Of a DNA stretch of 64,000 nucleotides, positions 8,720 through 17,509 are shown in pieces; position 1 is the stretch's first letter, and each line of letters opens with the position of its first letter. The position numbers and the translations under genes are program-made. The stretch is from Thiocapsa sp. GTDB taxonomy: Bacteria; Pseudomonadota; Gammaproteobacteria; Chromatiales; Chromatiaceae. The notes under the pieces are model-generated. The model searched no databases, had not been told where the DNA came from, and worked only from the letters and a program-made list of their open reading frames with translations. The stretch is taken from the NCBI RefSeq assembly GCF_018399035.1, contig NZ_CP073760.1:1302001-1366000 (forward strand), in the 5' to 3' direction.

Positions 8720-8944
8720 ATGAATCTGCGCGAGATCGAACGTGAGGCCATGCATCTCACCGAGGACGAACGGGCAGAGTTGGCACAGAATCTCCTGTTG
8801 AGCCTGGACGCGCCAACGGACGATGACATCGCCGGGGATTGGCTGATGGAGGCTTCTCGCAGGGCGTGCGAACTCGACGAGGAACGGGTTCAGCCGATAC
8901 CTGCGGAGGACGTGAGGCGAAAGGCGATGTCGCTGCTCAGATGA
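8720..8944 (+). CDS. Addiction-module antitoxin (PF09720-like)
   Basis: This 74-residue protein begins MNLREIEREAMHLTEDERAE, characteristic of the small 'addiction module component' antitoxins that neutralise RelE/ParE toxins. Its TGA overlaps the toxin ATG (ATGA at 8941-8944), so the pair is translationally coupled. It is one of the few complete TA pairs in this part of the window. Confidence 0.8.
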   Translation: MNLREIEREAMHLTEDERAELAQNLLLSLDAPTDDDIAGDWLMEASRRACELDEERVQPIPAEDVRRKAMSLLR

Positions 8945-9234
8945 GCTATTCATTCCACCCGGCCGCCGAAGCGGAGTACTTGGAGGCCATCCGCTATTAC
9001 GAATCGAAGCGTCCCGGACTCGGCGCTGCATTGCTGGCGGACTTCGAGAGCGTCATCGACACGGTTTGCGCCGCCCCCCGCAGAAACCCCGTCGAGCAAT
9101 CACCGGATGTCAGGCGCAAGAGCCTGAGGCGATTTCCGTATACGGTTCTGTATCGCGAGCGTTCAGGATTGGTGGAGGTACTGGCAATCGCGCATCATCG
9201 CCGGCGACCTGAGTACTGGGTTGGACGGCTTTGA
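8941..9234 (+). CDS. RelE/ParE family toxin
   Basis: This 97-residue protein, MSYSFHPAAEAEYLEAIRYY..., has the ParE-like helical N-terminus and the C-terminal strand block RRFPYTVLYRERSGLVEVL followed by AIAHHRRRPEYW. The family acts as gyrase poisons or ribosome-dependent RNases; the target here is unknown. Two 99-bp fragments of a very similar toxin C-terminus occur at 24901-24999 and 27436-27534. Confidence 0.85.
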   Translation: MSYSFHPAAEAEYLEAIRYYESKRPGLGAALLADFESVIDTVCAAPRRNPVEQSPDVRRKSLRRFPYTVLYRERSGLVEVLAIAHHRRRPEYWVGRL

Positions 9235-9950
9235 CGGGCGTGCTTGCCCGCGATGCCGCCGGGACCTGCTACAACATCGAGATCCAGGTGCGCCGTTATG
9301 ACGCCTGGGGGCGGCGCGGGCTGTACTATTTGACGCGCGTGCTCGTGCAGCAGTTGGGTGCGGGGGAGGACTACGAGGAATTGGGCACGGTCGTCGGGAT
9401 TCACCTGCTGGATTTCGACCTGTTCGAGGACGGTGCGGCGCAGCAGAACCAGGCGCTGTGGCGCTTCGAGATGCGCGACGCCACCCAACCCGAGGTGACG
9501 CTCGGGAACGTCCTGCAACTGAACCTGATCGAATTGAAGAAAGCCGACCGGCTGGGACTCACGGCCGGTCCATTATGCGCGTGGGTGACGTTTTTCGAGC
9601 ATTGGCGAGAGGAGGCCATCATGGCACAGGTCGAGCATCCCCCGATCCAGGAGGCGATGAACCGCGTGCGGGCGCTGAGCGCGGATGAGCAAGCGCGGCG
9701 CTTGGCGTTCGTGCGCGAGCGGGCGCTGCACGACGAGGTCACGCTGCTGAACGAGGCGCAGCGCCGAGGCGAGCAGATCGGTCTGGAGAAAGGCCAACAG
9801 ATCGGGTTGGAGAAAGGCCGCCGGGAAGCCGCGAGGCAGACCGCCCGCAGCCTTATCCAGCTCGGCGTGCTCGGCGACGAGCAGATCGCGCAGGTCACCG
9901 GCCTGAGTCTCGAACAGGTCGAGGCCCTGCGCGCGGGCGATCGGCGCTGA
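9231..9950 (+). pseudogene. Rpn-type nuclease, 5'-truncated copy 2
   Basis: The frame keeps the catalytic core block YNIEIQVRRYDAWGRRGLYYL (E-x-Q of the PD-(D/E)XK site) and the whole C-terminal half, including two EKGxQIGLEKG repeats. It lacks roughly the first 60 residues, with the N-terminal DP...NDYVFK motif. It opens directly at the stop of the ParE toxin with only a TTG available. Rpn proteins promote RecA-independent recombination; this copy is probably inactive. Confidence 0.7.
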
Positions 9951-10280
9951 ACGACGTGCGGCGCAATGACGCCGCTATCGATCAGGTTAAGCATCGGAAA
10001 GGGCTCTGACTCCTTTTCAGACCGGGAAAACTGATCGGTGGCAAGTTGCCGGGTCCGGTGAGCCTGGACCGGAGAACGGCTTTGCGGCACACTAGGTCGG
10101 CAGGACGCGCACTTCGGCGGCCCGAGGCGCCGCCCCCAGTCCGGAACGTCGGAAAGGCATGGGAAAGGCGTTGCCGATCGGTGTATCATCCGGCGGCCGG
10201 GCGGCGGCGTAGACGGACAGCCCGACGGCGACGAGCGGTATGTCATGGGACCAGGTTTTAGGCGTAACAACCCATTTCAC
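9951..10280. other. Leader region upstream of the lasso precursor
   Basis: It holds the second GAAAGGG-type hairpin (9995-10020) and about 260 bp without a convincing ORF. It should contain the precursor promoter, but I cannot identify clear -35 and -10 boxes. Confidence 0.4.
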
Positions 10281-10285
10281 AGGAG
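10281..10285 (+). promoter_or_regulatory. Ribosome-binding site of the lasso precursor
   Basis: AGGAG lies 8 nt before the ATG at 10294. It fixes the start at MSLTNEHEQ rather than the upstream in-frame Met at 10240. Confidence 0.75.
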
Positions 10286-10293
10286 AATTCATC

Positions 10294-10464
10294 ATGTCGT
10301 TGACGAACGAGCATGAGCAGGTAGAGCGTAGCGATGATGGTCACGGGATCGACGAACGCAAAGCATACGGACCTCCGCGGGTGGAGCGTATAAACACCAA
10401 AGACACCGAGTCGGGAGGTCGACCCGCTTACATCGAAGATGGCTTTGGTATTTACCAGTCCTGA
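10294..10464 (+). CDS. Lasso peptide precursor A
   Basis: This 56-residue peptide has a hydrophilic leader (residues 1-39) and a predicted core (40-56), SGGRPAYIEDGFGIYQS. The leader ends AYGPPRVERINTKDTE: Tyr25, Pro28 and Val30 form the YxxPxL-type RRE recognition motif, and Thr38 sits at the penultimate position required by lasso leader peptidases. The core can form a 9-residue macrolactam, Ser1 to Glu9; if cleavage is one residue later, Gly1 to Glu8. The tail DGFGIYQS ends in Ser, the site phosphorylated by HPr-kinase-like enzymes in paeninodin-type lasso systems, and such a kinase is encoded at 17510-18427. B1, B2 and C genes lie within 6 kb. The exact core start is a prediction. Confidence 0.8.
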   Translation: MSLTNEHEQVERSDDGHGIDERKAYGPPRVERINTKDTESGGRPAYIEDGFGIYQS

Positions 10465-11528
10465 GGGGTCGAAAAAGGCTCGCCCATCGCCGTGCGCAAG
10501 CCACTTAGGCCGGATAGGGAGGAAGTGCGCGCAGACCGGCGCTATACCACCTCGGATATCGCGCTCGAACCTCAGCTAGACGTGCTTAATTGCGTTTATG
10601 CATAAAACCGGCGACTGTTTTCAATAAAGCGCTTCCGGGTGGCATGAGCGGGTGAAAGCCTGATGGGTGGTCCCGTCGCAGGGTTGTGCCGAGACTCTCA
10701 AGAGATGTCGGCGACCTGAGTAGGGCGCTTGTGCTTCGTACCGAGCGTATGTATCGGGTCTCCCTCGTCACTCGCGGTCAGGGAGTGCATCCGTTTTCTT
10801 CTGGCATCATCGCCTCGTCCAAACACCGCTCCTCCTCCCCCGTAAGGCCGCCTGCCTTTTCACAACCGGACCCACCATTTACCGCGACCTTTGCGGCCGT
10901 TTGATCAAGATGCTGCTCCGGGTAAGCGTTGAATGCTTCACGGTTGATTTAATTCAGAGAGCCGTGCGCGGTGTTTTGCCCGGAAACCGGTTCCATACCG
11001 TTGGCGATATGGAGGTGGTTTTGTGCGGACTTGACAGGGGTTGTTCCTCGGACGTTGCCTGGGCCATGAAGGAGACATGCACAGGAGGGCACAGTGCGTG
11101 CCGATGGGGAGCGAGGGGAGATCAAACCGCTGTTTATTGGGGAGGGCGAGTCGTTGCATGGATTGGCGCGGCTTGCCGGGCGCACGCCTGACGGCATGTG
11201 CAGAATCTATCGCGGGTCGTCGGTTGATTGCTTCCGTCGAAGTTTAGCAGCGAAAAGGGCTCTGACCCCTTTTCGCTTCTAGGGCATGCATGGGGACCCT
11301 CCGCAGGTTTGGTCGCCCGTTGTGGACCATCAAACCCCATGCATGTTCTATTCTGACTGAATATGTGACGATAACCGATTGTCTTATAAGATGTTTTAGT
11401 GGGGATACCTCAGGCTCCGAGCCCTTTTAACTGACCGACCCCTTTGACCGCGTGCTCGGTCGCGCCGCCCCGCGTTAGGGATTTCGAGGCCCTCGGCATT
11501 ACCCGCACTTCAGGCACGCTGCAACACC
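10465..11528. other. 1.06-kb region without a recognisable gene
   Basis: It contains the near-perfect hairpin CGAAAAGGG...CCCTTTTCG at 11251-11275. A short plus-strand frame at 11094-11282 (...GEIKPLFIGEGESLHG...) has protein-like composition but no family I recognise. Codon flavour is mixed, suggesting decayed genes. Confidence 0.4.
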
Positions 11529-12809
11529 CTAGGTGCCGTCGTCGAGTATCTGCAGGCTCGTTTCATCGCTCAAATCCCCGTAACCGACCCATGAGACCTC
11601 TCTGGCTCTAAATTTCACTGTTTGGCCCACCGCGCCCGTCGGCGTCCAGCGATTAAAACCATCGGGTGCCGTAACGCCTCCAACCTGCACTCTGACCCCA
11701 TAAGTGGCAGCAGTGTCAGACCCCACCATGTCGGAAGGGGGACTGATTACGCCCGCCAGTCGGCATTTCACTGATAAGGTAACTGCAGTGGTGCCATTAT
11801 TCGCTCCACACTGAACAAAGAATCCATCAGTACGATAGCCGCCATAAGGGGAACTCCCACCAACGCCCGCGTCCAATGGGAGAGCCTGGATTCGTTTCGC
11901 GCCGACAATCCCAGAGGAGGGGTCACGAGCATCCATCTTCTGACGCTGCTGGTATAGACCTGCTCCGCCACTCCCTAAAGCGACGCTCGTCGTGCCCGCA
12001 TCTGCCTGAACCTGCCTCATAACACTTGAACCAAAGTCGGATACGCTGCCGTAGCCTATCCTGCCAGTGTTCGTCTTTCCTGGCGTCGTTCCGAGGAATG
12101 ACGGTCCTGTTGGGGGTTTGCACGGCCGGGTTGCAGGCAGATAGACGGACATTTGCCAATTGTCCACAGTAGCATCGACATCGCTCGCTGAGAACACTCC
12201 GCTCGTGCCACCCTTTATCGCCCTGTAGGCCTTAAGACCGCCAATTGGATCTACTCCGTTGTTGATGAATTCAGCCAAATAGAGAAAATCCTCGGGGTTG
12301 GGCACGTCCTTTGTGACTGGGTAGCTTCCCGCCTCCAGTTGGCCGGCTCGTCCGCTAACCAAACACGAGTTAGCATTCATGTTGACGGTCAGTGTCAACG
12401 TGCTTAATCCTGAGGCCGCCCCATCGCAGAGTTTCCCCTTCACCGCTCCTATTTTGTACTGGTAGCCGAGAGCTCCTAAGAACTCGATCTGAGTCAGTAG
12501 CTTGGGTTGATTGTGGTCGGGATCACCCGTATTCGTACATTGTGGTGTGACCACAAATTCATTGTCGTTGGCAGTTAGTCCCCCCATTGCAATCATGGTA
12601 GGTTGGTTAGCGAAAATAAATCCCTCACCGAGGTTGGTCGAACCTTGAAATGTGGCGAAAGGCTCGGGAACTGGCGAATATGGATCGCCAACAACAAGCA
12701 GGTCAAGCCCGACGCCATCGCCCGCCGCCGGCCCGATTGCCGCAAGACTCGCTATCAGCAAGACACCCGGGCCCCACCCGCCGATCACGCGTTGTCGTGT
12801 GCTGCTCAT
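11529..12809 (-). CDS. Secreted protein of unknown function
   Basis: This 426-residue protein has an N-terminal signal-like segment (VLLIASLAAIGPAAG, about residues 15-30) and is otherwise hydrophilic, glycine- and threonine-rich and beta-type. Six or so scattered Cys (e.g. CTNTGDP, LCDGAAS, NSCLVSG, VKCRLAG) fit disulfides outside the cytoplasm. It overlaps the upstream gene by 4 nt (ATGA), so the two form an operon. I recognise no domain. It sits between the lasso precursor and B1, but a link to the peptide is only positional. Confidence 0.65.
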   Translation of the reverse strand: MSSTRQRVIGGWGPGVLLIASLAAIGPAAGDGVGLDLLVVGDPYSPVPEPFATFQGSTNLGEGFIFANQPTMIAMGGLTANDNEFVVTPQCTNTGDPDHNQPKLLTQIEFLGALGYQYKIGAVKGKLCDGAASGLSTLTLTVNMNANSCLVSGRAGQLEAGSYPVTKDVPNPEDFLYLAEFINNGVDPIGGLKAYRAIKGGTSGVFSASDVDATVDNWQMSVYLPATRPCKPPTGPSFLGTTPGKTNTGRIGYGSVSDFGSSVMRQVQADAGTTSVALGSGGAGLYQQRQKMDARDPSSGIVGAKRIQALPLDAGVGGSSPYGGYRTDGFFVQCGANNGTTAVTLSVKCRLAGVISPPSDMVGSDTAATYGVRVQVGGVTAPDGFNRWTPTGAVGQTVKFRAREVSWVGYGDLSDETSLQILDDGT

Positions 12810-13756
12810 GACGCTCCTCCAGTCGCTACCAGCTTACCCTTGACCGTGTTCAGCCTGATCCTGTTGAGGCCGGCGGACCGGAGCTCAGACGTGAACTCGT
12901 ACCTTGACCCGTCGGTGGTGGTCACCGCGATACGCACCGGGCTCACGGCCAAGCCCACGAGCGCCACTGTGCCTCTGGCGTTCGAGGTGGCCGCCTGGCA
13001 GTCGTGGTAGCTCTCGCCACACACCTGGACCGTCGCCCCAGTCACCGGCTTGCGTTTTTCCACCACGGTCAAGAACAGGCGCGCACCGCGCTGTACCGTC
13101 ACATCGGCAGTCGTCCCGGCACCCGTCACCTCAAGCACCTCAGCCCGTAGGAAGCTGCGGTTGGCGGGGTACCAGGTGCGCGCCCATCGGGCTGCATCGC
13201 GGGCCGACGGAAGCACCTGCATGACATACGGTCCTTCCTGCAACGAGGCGACCTCGTACCAACCCGAGACGTCGGTGTGTCCCTGGGCCATGAGGTTGCC
13301 GTTGGTGTCCATGAGGACGACGGCGGCGTCGGCCATCGGCCTGCCATTCGCCATCATGACTCTGCCTGCGACCGTGGCATCAGGGTCGGTGTTTGGGAAG
13401 CCGAGGTTTTCGGCGATGGTTGCAGCGGCCGTGGCATATGAATCGGTGCTCGAGAAGCCGAGGTTCTCGGCCATGGTTGCCGTTTTATGATCCAGAAACT
13501 GGCGCTTGGACGCTGCCCTTTCTTCTGCGGCGCGCAGACCCGCCAGCACCTCGGGCTCGACCTGAGTGGGACGCGGCTTCTTGGTGACCGGTTGTGACTC
13601 TTGGATGACGGCCATGCCATCGCGGAGCACCACCACGGCGGGTTCCGGCTCCATTGTTACCGGCTCAGGGGCGCCCATGACTGAGTCGAACTGCGCCATG
13701 GCTGCAGTCGACAACAGACAGGCACATGCGCCTATTAAAACTCCGAACCTCATCAT
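12806..13756 (-). CDS. Secreted carboxypeptidase-regulatory-like/Cna-B-type protein
   Basis: This 316-residue protein has a clear signal peptide (MMRFGVLIGACACLLSTAAM...). Residues 95-125 carry a repeated AENLGF(S/P)(S/N)TD motif. From about residue 130 there are beta-sandwich repeats: VAGRVMMANGRPMADAAVVL and VSGWYEVASLQEGPYVMQVL are carboxypeptidase-regulatory-like, and a second such fold begins near KRKPVTGATVQVCG. It is probably periplasmic or surface-bound with structural rather than catalytic roles. AAGGAG lies 8 nt upstream. It is first in the two-gene operon with 11529-12809. Confidence 0.7.
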   Translation of the reverse strand: MMRFGVLIGACACLLSTAAMAQFDSVMGAPEPVTMEPEPAVVVLRDGMAVIQESQPVTKKPRPTQVEPEVLAGLRAAEERAASKRQFLDHKTATMAENLGFSSTDSYATAAATIAENLGFPNTDPDATVAGRVMMANGRPMADAAVVLMDTNGNLMAQGHTDVSGWYEVASLQEGPYVMQVLPSARDAARWARTWYPANRSFLRAEVLEVTGAGTTADVTVQRGARLFLTVVEKRKPVTGATVQVCGESYHDCQAATSNARGTVALVGLAVSPVRIAVTTTDGSRYEFTSELRSAGLNRIRLNTVKGKLVATGGAS

Positions 13757-13971
13757 GTTGGTGTCTCCTTAGTTCCGCAAGATACATCGCCTCGGCTTCT
13801 AAACTTTAGCACTTATCGGCGAGCGCGGTGAGGTTGAGAGTCATTGTTTTGATCGATCGCAACGTGTTAAACCGCGTTCGGAGCGCCATGCGTTCGCCAC
13901 ACGAGAGAAGGCATTCGGTGTGCGGCATACCCCGGCAAGCGTCTTGCCCGCCGGGCCGCAAGGCTTGGGGA

Positions 13972-14256
13972 TCAGGCCGGTACGATCAGGTCAAGCTCGC
14001 GCAACTGTTGCAGGAAGACGCGCATGTCTGCCTCGCACGTCGCCGCATCAACCCTGAATTCGGCACACAAGGTGGCCACGATGTCGGCCAGTGTCACCGG
14101 GTTTTCCAAGAGTTCCCAGACGCGTGGTCCGACTGCCCCGCAGATACCGAAATAATCGCCCCGCTCGATGCTCATCATCACGGTGTCGCCGTCCATGTCG
14201 ACAGCGATCAGATCGGGATGACGTTGCAGGGGGCTGTTGAGGGAGAATGGTGTCAT
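13972..14256 (-). CDS. Lasso B1, PqqD-like RiPP recognition element
   Basis: This 94-residue protein, MTPFSLNSPLQRHPDLIAVDM..., has the PqqD winged-helix layout: strands DGDTVMMSIERGDYFGICG, then VGPRVWELLENPVTLADIVATL and FRVDAATCEADMRVFLQQL. In lasso systems the separate B1 binds the YxxP leader and delivers it to B2 and C. It is divergent from the cyclase gene; the 270 bp between them carry a MITE-like element and a REP pair. Confidence in the PqqD fold is high; the role follows from context. Confidence 0.88.
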   Translation of the reverse strand: MTPFSLNSPLQRHPDLIAVDMDGDTVMMSIERGDYFGICGAVGPRVWELLENPVTLADIVATLCAEFRVDAATCEADMRVFLQQLRELDLIVPA

Positions 14257-14292
14257 GGCGTCGTTTTTGGCAGGATCTCCAAGGTTTGGATC

Positions 14293-14377
14293 TTAAACCG
14301 CGTTTAGAGCGAGATGCCAGCTTTCGAGTGTTTCGACGTTTGGTGCATCCACAGCCCTTCGCGGAGACGCGGTTTAA
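14293..14377. repeat. 85-bp TAAACCGCG/CGCGGTTTA element (MITE-like)
   Basis: Its terminal inverted repeats are TTAAACCGCG and CGCGGTTTAA with a non-coding interior. The same ends bound 41101-41185, 41207-41294 and 43237-43323. Single ends occur near 13868, 43344 and 45160. Confidence 0.7.
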
Positions 14378-14389
14378 TCGCGATCAGTC

Positions 14390-14472
14390 GTAGGTTGGGC
14401 AAAGCGCAGCGTGCCCAACAGCTTCCAGTGACGCCGGCGCGGGTTGGGCACGCTGCGCTTTGCCCAACCTAC
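14390..14472. repeat. Inverted pair of GTAG-GTTGGGCA palindromes (BIME)
   Basis: GTAGGTTGGGCA...TGCCCAAC is followed by a mirror copy ending GCCCAACCTAC. A GTAG tetranucleotide precedes each hairpin on its own strand. It lies in the divergent B1-cyclase intergenic region, just upstream of the cyclase start. Confidence 0.8.
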
Positions 14473-14525
14473 TGTTCTTATTGATGTTAAATCGTTCCCA
14501 AGGCCCGATCGCGAGGCGCAGTGAC

Positions 14526-16436
14526 ATGGGTGTTTTTTTTGGTGAGTTCGGGTTTTCCGGCGACGGGTTGCCACGCAGGGACGACATTGACCTGATGAGT
14601 CGGGCGATCGCCCACTGGGGAACGGACCATCAGGGGTGTTGGGCGGAGGGATGGGTCGTTCTCGGTGCGCGTGACCGGTATCTCTGCGAGCATGGCCGCC
14701 AACCTGCGCAGCTATTGATCGCGCCCGATCTGATCCTGGTCGGGCACGTCCGTCTCGATGATCGGGAGCCGCTCTGTCGGACCTTGGGTGTGCCGGTCGA
14801 TCTGGCCGATCTCCAGCTCTTCGCCCGGGCGTGGCGCCGCTGGGGCAGCGACTGCGCGGCGCACGTCCTGGGTGACTGGGTGTGCGCTGTTTGGGACCGC
14901 CAGGCCCGCCGCCTCTGGATTGGGCGCGACGCGGCGGGCAATACCGGGCTCTATTATTGGCATGACAGCCGCCGGCTGATTTTTGCGACCGCGCTGAAGG
15001 CCCTGCTTGCCCATCCCGAGGTGCCCCGGCACCCCAATGCCTACGCCATCGCCCGCCAGTTGACCCTGGTGATCGACCCCGGTGAGGACGCCGCCACCGA
15101 GTACCGGGACATCCGGCGGCTGCCCGGCGGCCATGCCTTGCGCTGTGACGGTCGGGGCGTACAGGTGTATCCCTGGTGGCAGCCCGAGCAGTTGTCGGAG
15201 CTCGGCTGGACACGCGAGGCGGATTATTTCGATGCCTTTCGTGAGGTCTACGCCGCTGCGGTCCGGGATCGACTGCGCCGTGACGAGGGCCCGGTCGCCT
15301 TGATGCTCAGCGCCGGACTTGATTCGGGCTCGGTGGCGGCGCTCGCCGCGCCCATGCTGGCCGATGCCGGTGGCCCGCTGCTGGCCTACGTGGCCGTACC
15401 TCGCTTCGTGCCTGATGGCGCCCCAGCCGGCTGTTTGGGCGATGAGGGTCCGGTGGCCCGTTCGCTGGCCGAGCACATCGGCAACATCGTTTACCACAGC
15501 GTGGCCTCCGAGGATATGGGCATCGCCCGATCGCTGGAACGCATGCTGGAGATCCACGACCTTCCCAGTCATGCCGCCGCCAATCAATTCTGGATCCAGG
15601 ACATCCTGCAGCAGTGCCACGCCGCCGGCGCACGGGTGGTGCTGACCGGTCAAGGCGGCAATGGCACGGTCTCGTGGGCCGGCGCCGGGAATCTCCGGCA
15701 GGAGCTGACGACGCTGGGCGTCGGGGCGGCGTTCGTGGATCTGTTGCGTGGAGGGCGCGGCCAATTCTGGCCGCTGATCAAGACCCGGGCCCTGAAACCC
15801 CTGCTGTCTCCGCTGTATCGGCAGGTCGGGCTGCGACGGCGTCAGCCGCGCCCGACTTGGGAGTATTCCGCCATCCATGCCAATCTGGTTGCCGAGTCTG
15901 ACCTGCTGGCGCGCATGGGCGCTGCCGGCGCTGACCCGGCCGATCCAGGTTCGCCGTCGGATGACGCTCAGATGGTTCGCTTCCGCCTGGGCCGGCTTGG
16001 TTCGGCATCGCTGGGCGCACTCTGGATGGATGCCGGCGCGGCTTATGGACTGGAGGTGCTTGACCCCACCCGTGATCGTCGCGTGATCGAATTCTGCTGG
16101 CGCGTGCCACCCGCGATCTTCTGGGCCCATGGCACCCGGCGGGGTCTGATCCGCAAGGGGATGGCGGATGTCCTGCCGGCGTCCGTGCTGACGGCGCGTG
16201 TCAGAGGCCGGCAGGCCGCGGACATCGGCTACCGTGTGCTGGCCGACCGGGAGGCCATCGGGGACGCGCTGGACCGCGTCGAGCGGCATGCCCTGGCCAA
16301 CGCCTGGTTGGATGTCCCCAAGATGCGCGCCGTGCTGGTGGCTTTGGAGCACGGCGTTACGCCGCACACGAGCCTGCAGGCGGGGTCTATCCTGCTGCGC
16401 GGCTTGGGAGTTGGTTTGTTTCTGACTCGATTTTAA
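14526..16436 (+). CDS. Lasso cyclase C (asparagine-synthetase-like)
   Basis: This 636-residue protein is related to asparagine synthetase B. The N-terminal Ntn-like domain (MGVFFGEFGFSGDG...) lacks the Cys2 needed for glutamine hydrolysis, as in lasso cyclases. The ATP-binding PP-loop LSAGLDSGSVAALA is at about residues 259-272. This enzyme adenylates the Asp/Glu side chain of the core and closes the macrolactam with the N-terminus. I chose the ATG at 14526 over the one at 14460 because homology begins there and the upstream DNA is a repeat. Length and domain order are typical of McjC/LasC proteins. Confidence 0.88.
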   Translation: MGVFFGEFGFSGDGLPRRDDIDLMSRAIAHWGTDHQGCWAEGWVVLGARDRYLCEHGRQPAQLLIAPDLILVGHVRLDDREPLCRTLGVPVDLADLQLFARAWRRWGSDCAAHVLGDWVCAVWDRQARRLWIGRDAAGNTGLYYWHDSRRLIFATALKALLAHPEVPRHPNAYAIARQLTLVIDPGEDAATEYRDIRRLPGGHALRCDGRGVQVYPWWQPEQLSELGWTREADYFDAFREVYAAAVRDRLRRDEGPVALMLSAGLDSGSVAALAAPMLADAGGPLLAYVAVPRFVPDGAPAGCLGDEGPVARSLAEHIGNIVYHSVASEDMGIARSLERMLEIHDLPSHAAANQFWIQDILQQCHAAGARVVLTGQGGNGTVSWAGAGNLRQELTTLGVGAAFVDLLRGGRGQFWPLIKTRALKPLLSPLYRQVGLRRRQPRPTWEYSAIHANLVAESDLLARMGAAGADPADPGSPSDDAQMVRFRLGRLGSASLGALWMDAGAAYGLEVLDPTRDRRVIEFCWRVPPAIFWAHGTRRGLIRKGMADVLPASVLTARVRGRQAADIGYRVLADREAIGDALDRVERHALANAWLDVPKMRAVLVALEHGVTPHTSLQAGSILLRGLGVGLFLTRF

Positions 16437-16454
16437 GGGTCCGCGATGCCCTGC

Positions 16455-16645
16455 GGGTCGGACTTTAGTCCGACCGGTGGGTTTCGGCTTGCCTTGATGC
16501 GGTTTTGTCGGACTGAAGTCCGACCCACAGGGGTATGCGGTTTTGTCGGACTGAAGTCCGACCCACAGGCTTGATGCGGTTTTGTCGGACTGAAGTCCGA
16601 CCCACTGGGGTATGCGGTTTTGTCGGACTGAAGTCCGACCCACAG
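16455..16645. repeat. Five GTCGGACT palindromes
   Basis: Hairpins GTCGGACT(TT or GA)AGTCCGAC recur five times, most inside a unit reading GGTTTTGTCGGACTGAAGTC. They separate the cyclase from the sulfotransferase, converging from the two strands, and could stop transcription. Confidence 0.85.
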
Positions 16646-16651
16646 GGGGGC

Positions 16652-17506
16652 TTAGAGCGGTTCGCCGGCGGTGTTGAGATAGCCGAAACGGCGCATCACC
16701 TTACCGTGCTCGGCGACGATGCGGGCAATTTGTTCGGGGGTCAGCTTGTCGCGCCAGTCACCGCTTTTGCCTTGGCGGAAAAAACGCTCGGTCTTGGGTG
16801 CTTTTTCCCGAAACCCGTTCTGTTCTTCCTGACGGGACAGGACTTTGAAGTCGCTGAAGCGGATGGCTTTGGCAATGCGGGCCGTGTCGTGCGGCAGTTG
16901 GAGAAAGCGGGCAGCCCGGGTAAAGGCGGCGAGTGGATCCTCGAGCATGTCTTCGTAGCGGATGACCCGGCAATTCAGATCGGGGGCATCCACCCAGCTC
17001 AGGACGTGCTCGGACCAAGTCAGCAGCTGCTGTCGAACCTGATTCGGCAGGCCCTTGCGTGACTTGCACAAGGCGTGATCATGTTCGCTCATTCGCGTAA
17101 TGGCGTCGTCGATGCTGCTGTGGTTATGGTTCGCATACGAGGGCGCCACGTCGAGCGGGTTGCGCAGGATGTAGAGTGCGCCAAGCGTGGCTTCGCGGCC
17201 GACCAGCGGTTCGCCGTTCAGCGTGCTCGTGTAGGCGTCATGGATCTTGTGATAGGCGATCGCGTCGTCGCGCAGCGACCAGCGGTAGACCTCGGGGCGC
17301 AAACGGTCCACCTCATCGGGGTCGAGCTCGGCGGTGTCGAAACCCAGCACCTCGTCCAGCCAGGCGCGGCTGCTGGCGACGTTGCCGATACTGAGATCGT
17401 TGATGTCGGCGGGCTCGTCGCCGTCCTCGATCAGGTTTTTCAGGAAGGTGCGAAACCAGGTATTGCCGGACTTGGGATAGGAGGCCAGCCAGTAGATGCC
17501 GCCCAT
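16652..17506 (-). CDS. PAPS-dependent sulfotransferase
   Basis: This 284-residue protein starts MGGIYWLASYPKSGNTWFR, the 5'-phosphosulfate-binding loop YPKSGNTW at residues 9-16. The 3'-phosphate-binding RNPLDVAPSYANH is near 114-126, and the C-terminal RQGKSGDWRDKL matches the GxxGxW cofactor motif. The family moves sulfate from PAPS to hydroxyl or amine groups. It begins 3 nt after the kinase gene ends, forming a two-gene operon. Beside a lasso cyclase it is a plausible peptide-tailoring enzyme, with Tyr7 or Tyr15 of the core as candidate sites; that target is inference. Confidence 0.85.
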   Translation of the reverse strand: MGGIYWLASYPKSGNTWFRTFLKNLIEDGDEPADINDLSIGNVASSRAWLDEVLGFDTAELDPDEVDRLRPEVYRWSLRDDAIAYHKIHDAYTSTLNGEPLVGREATLGALYILRNPLDVAPSYANHNHSSIDDAITRMSEHDHALCKSRKGLPNQVRQQLLTWSEHVLSWVDAPDLNCRVIRYEDMLEDPLAAFTRAARFLQLPHDTARIAKAIRFSDFKVLSRQEEQNGFREKAPKTERFFRQGKSGDWRDKLTPEQIARIVAEHGKVMRRFGYLNTAGEPL

Positions 17507-17509
17507 GGT

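Noticed and set aside
14712..16643. 643-codon minus-strand ORF antisense to the cyclase
   Set aside because: High-GC shadow frame with palindrome-derived N-terminus; the plus-strand cyclase has real motifs.
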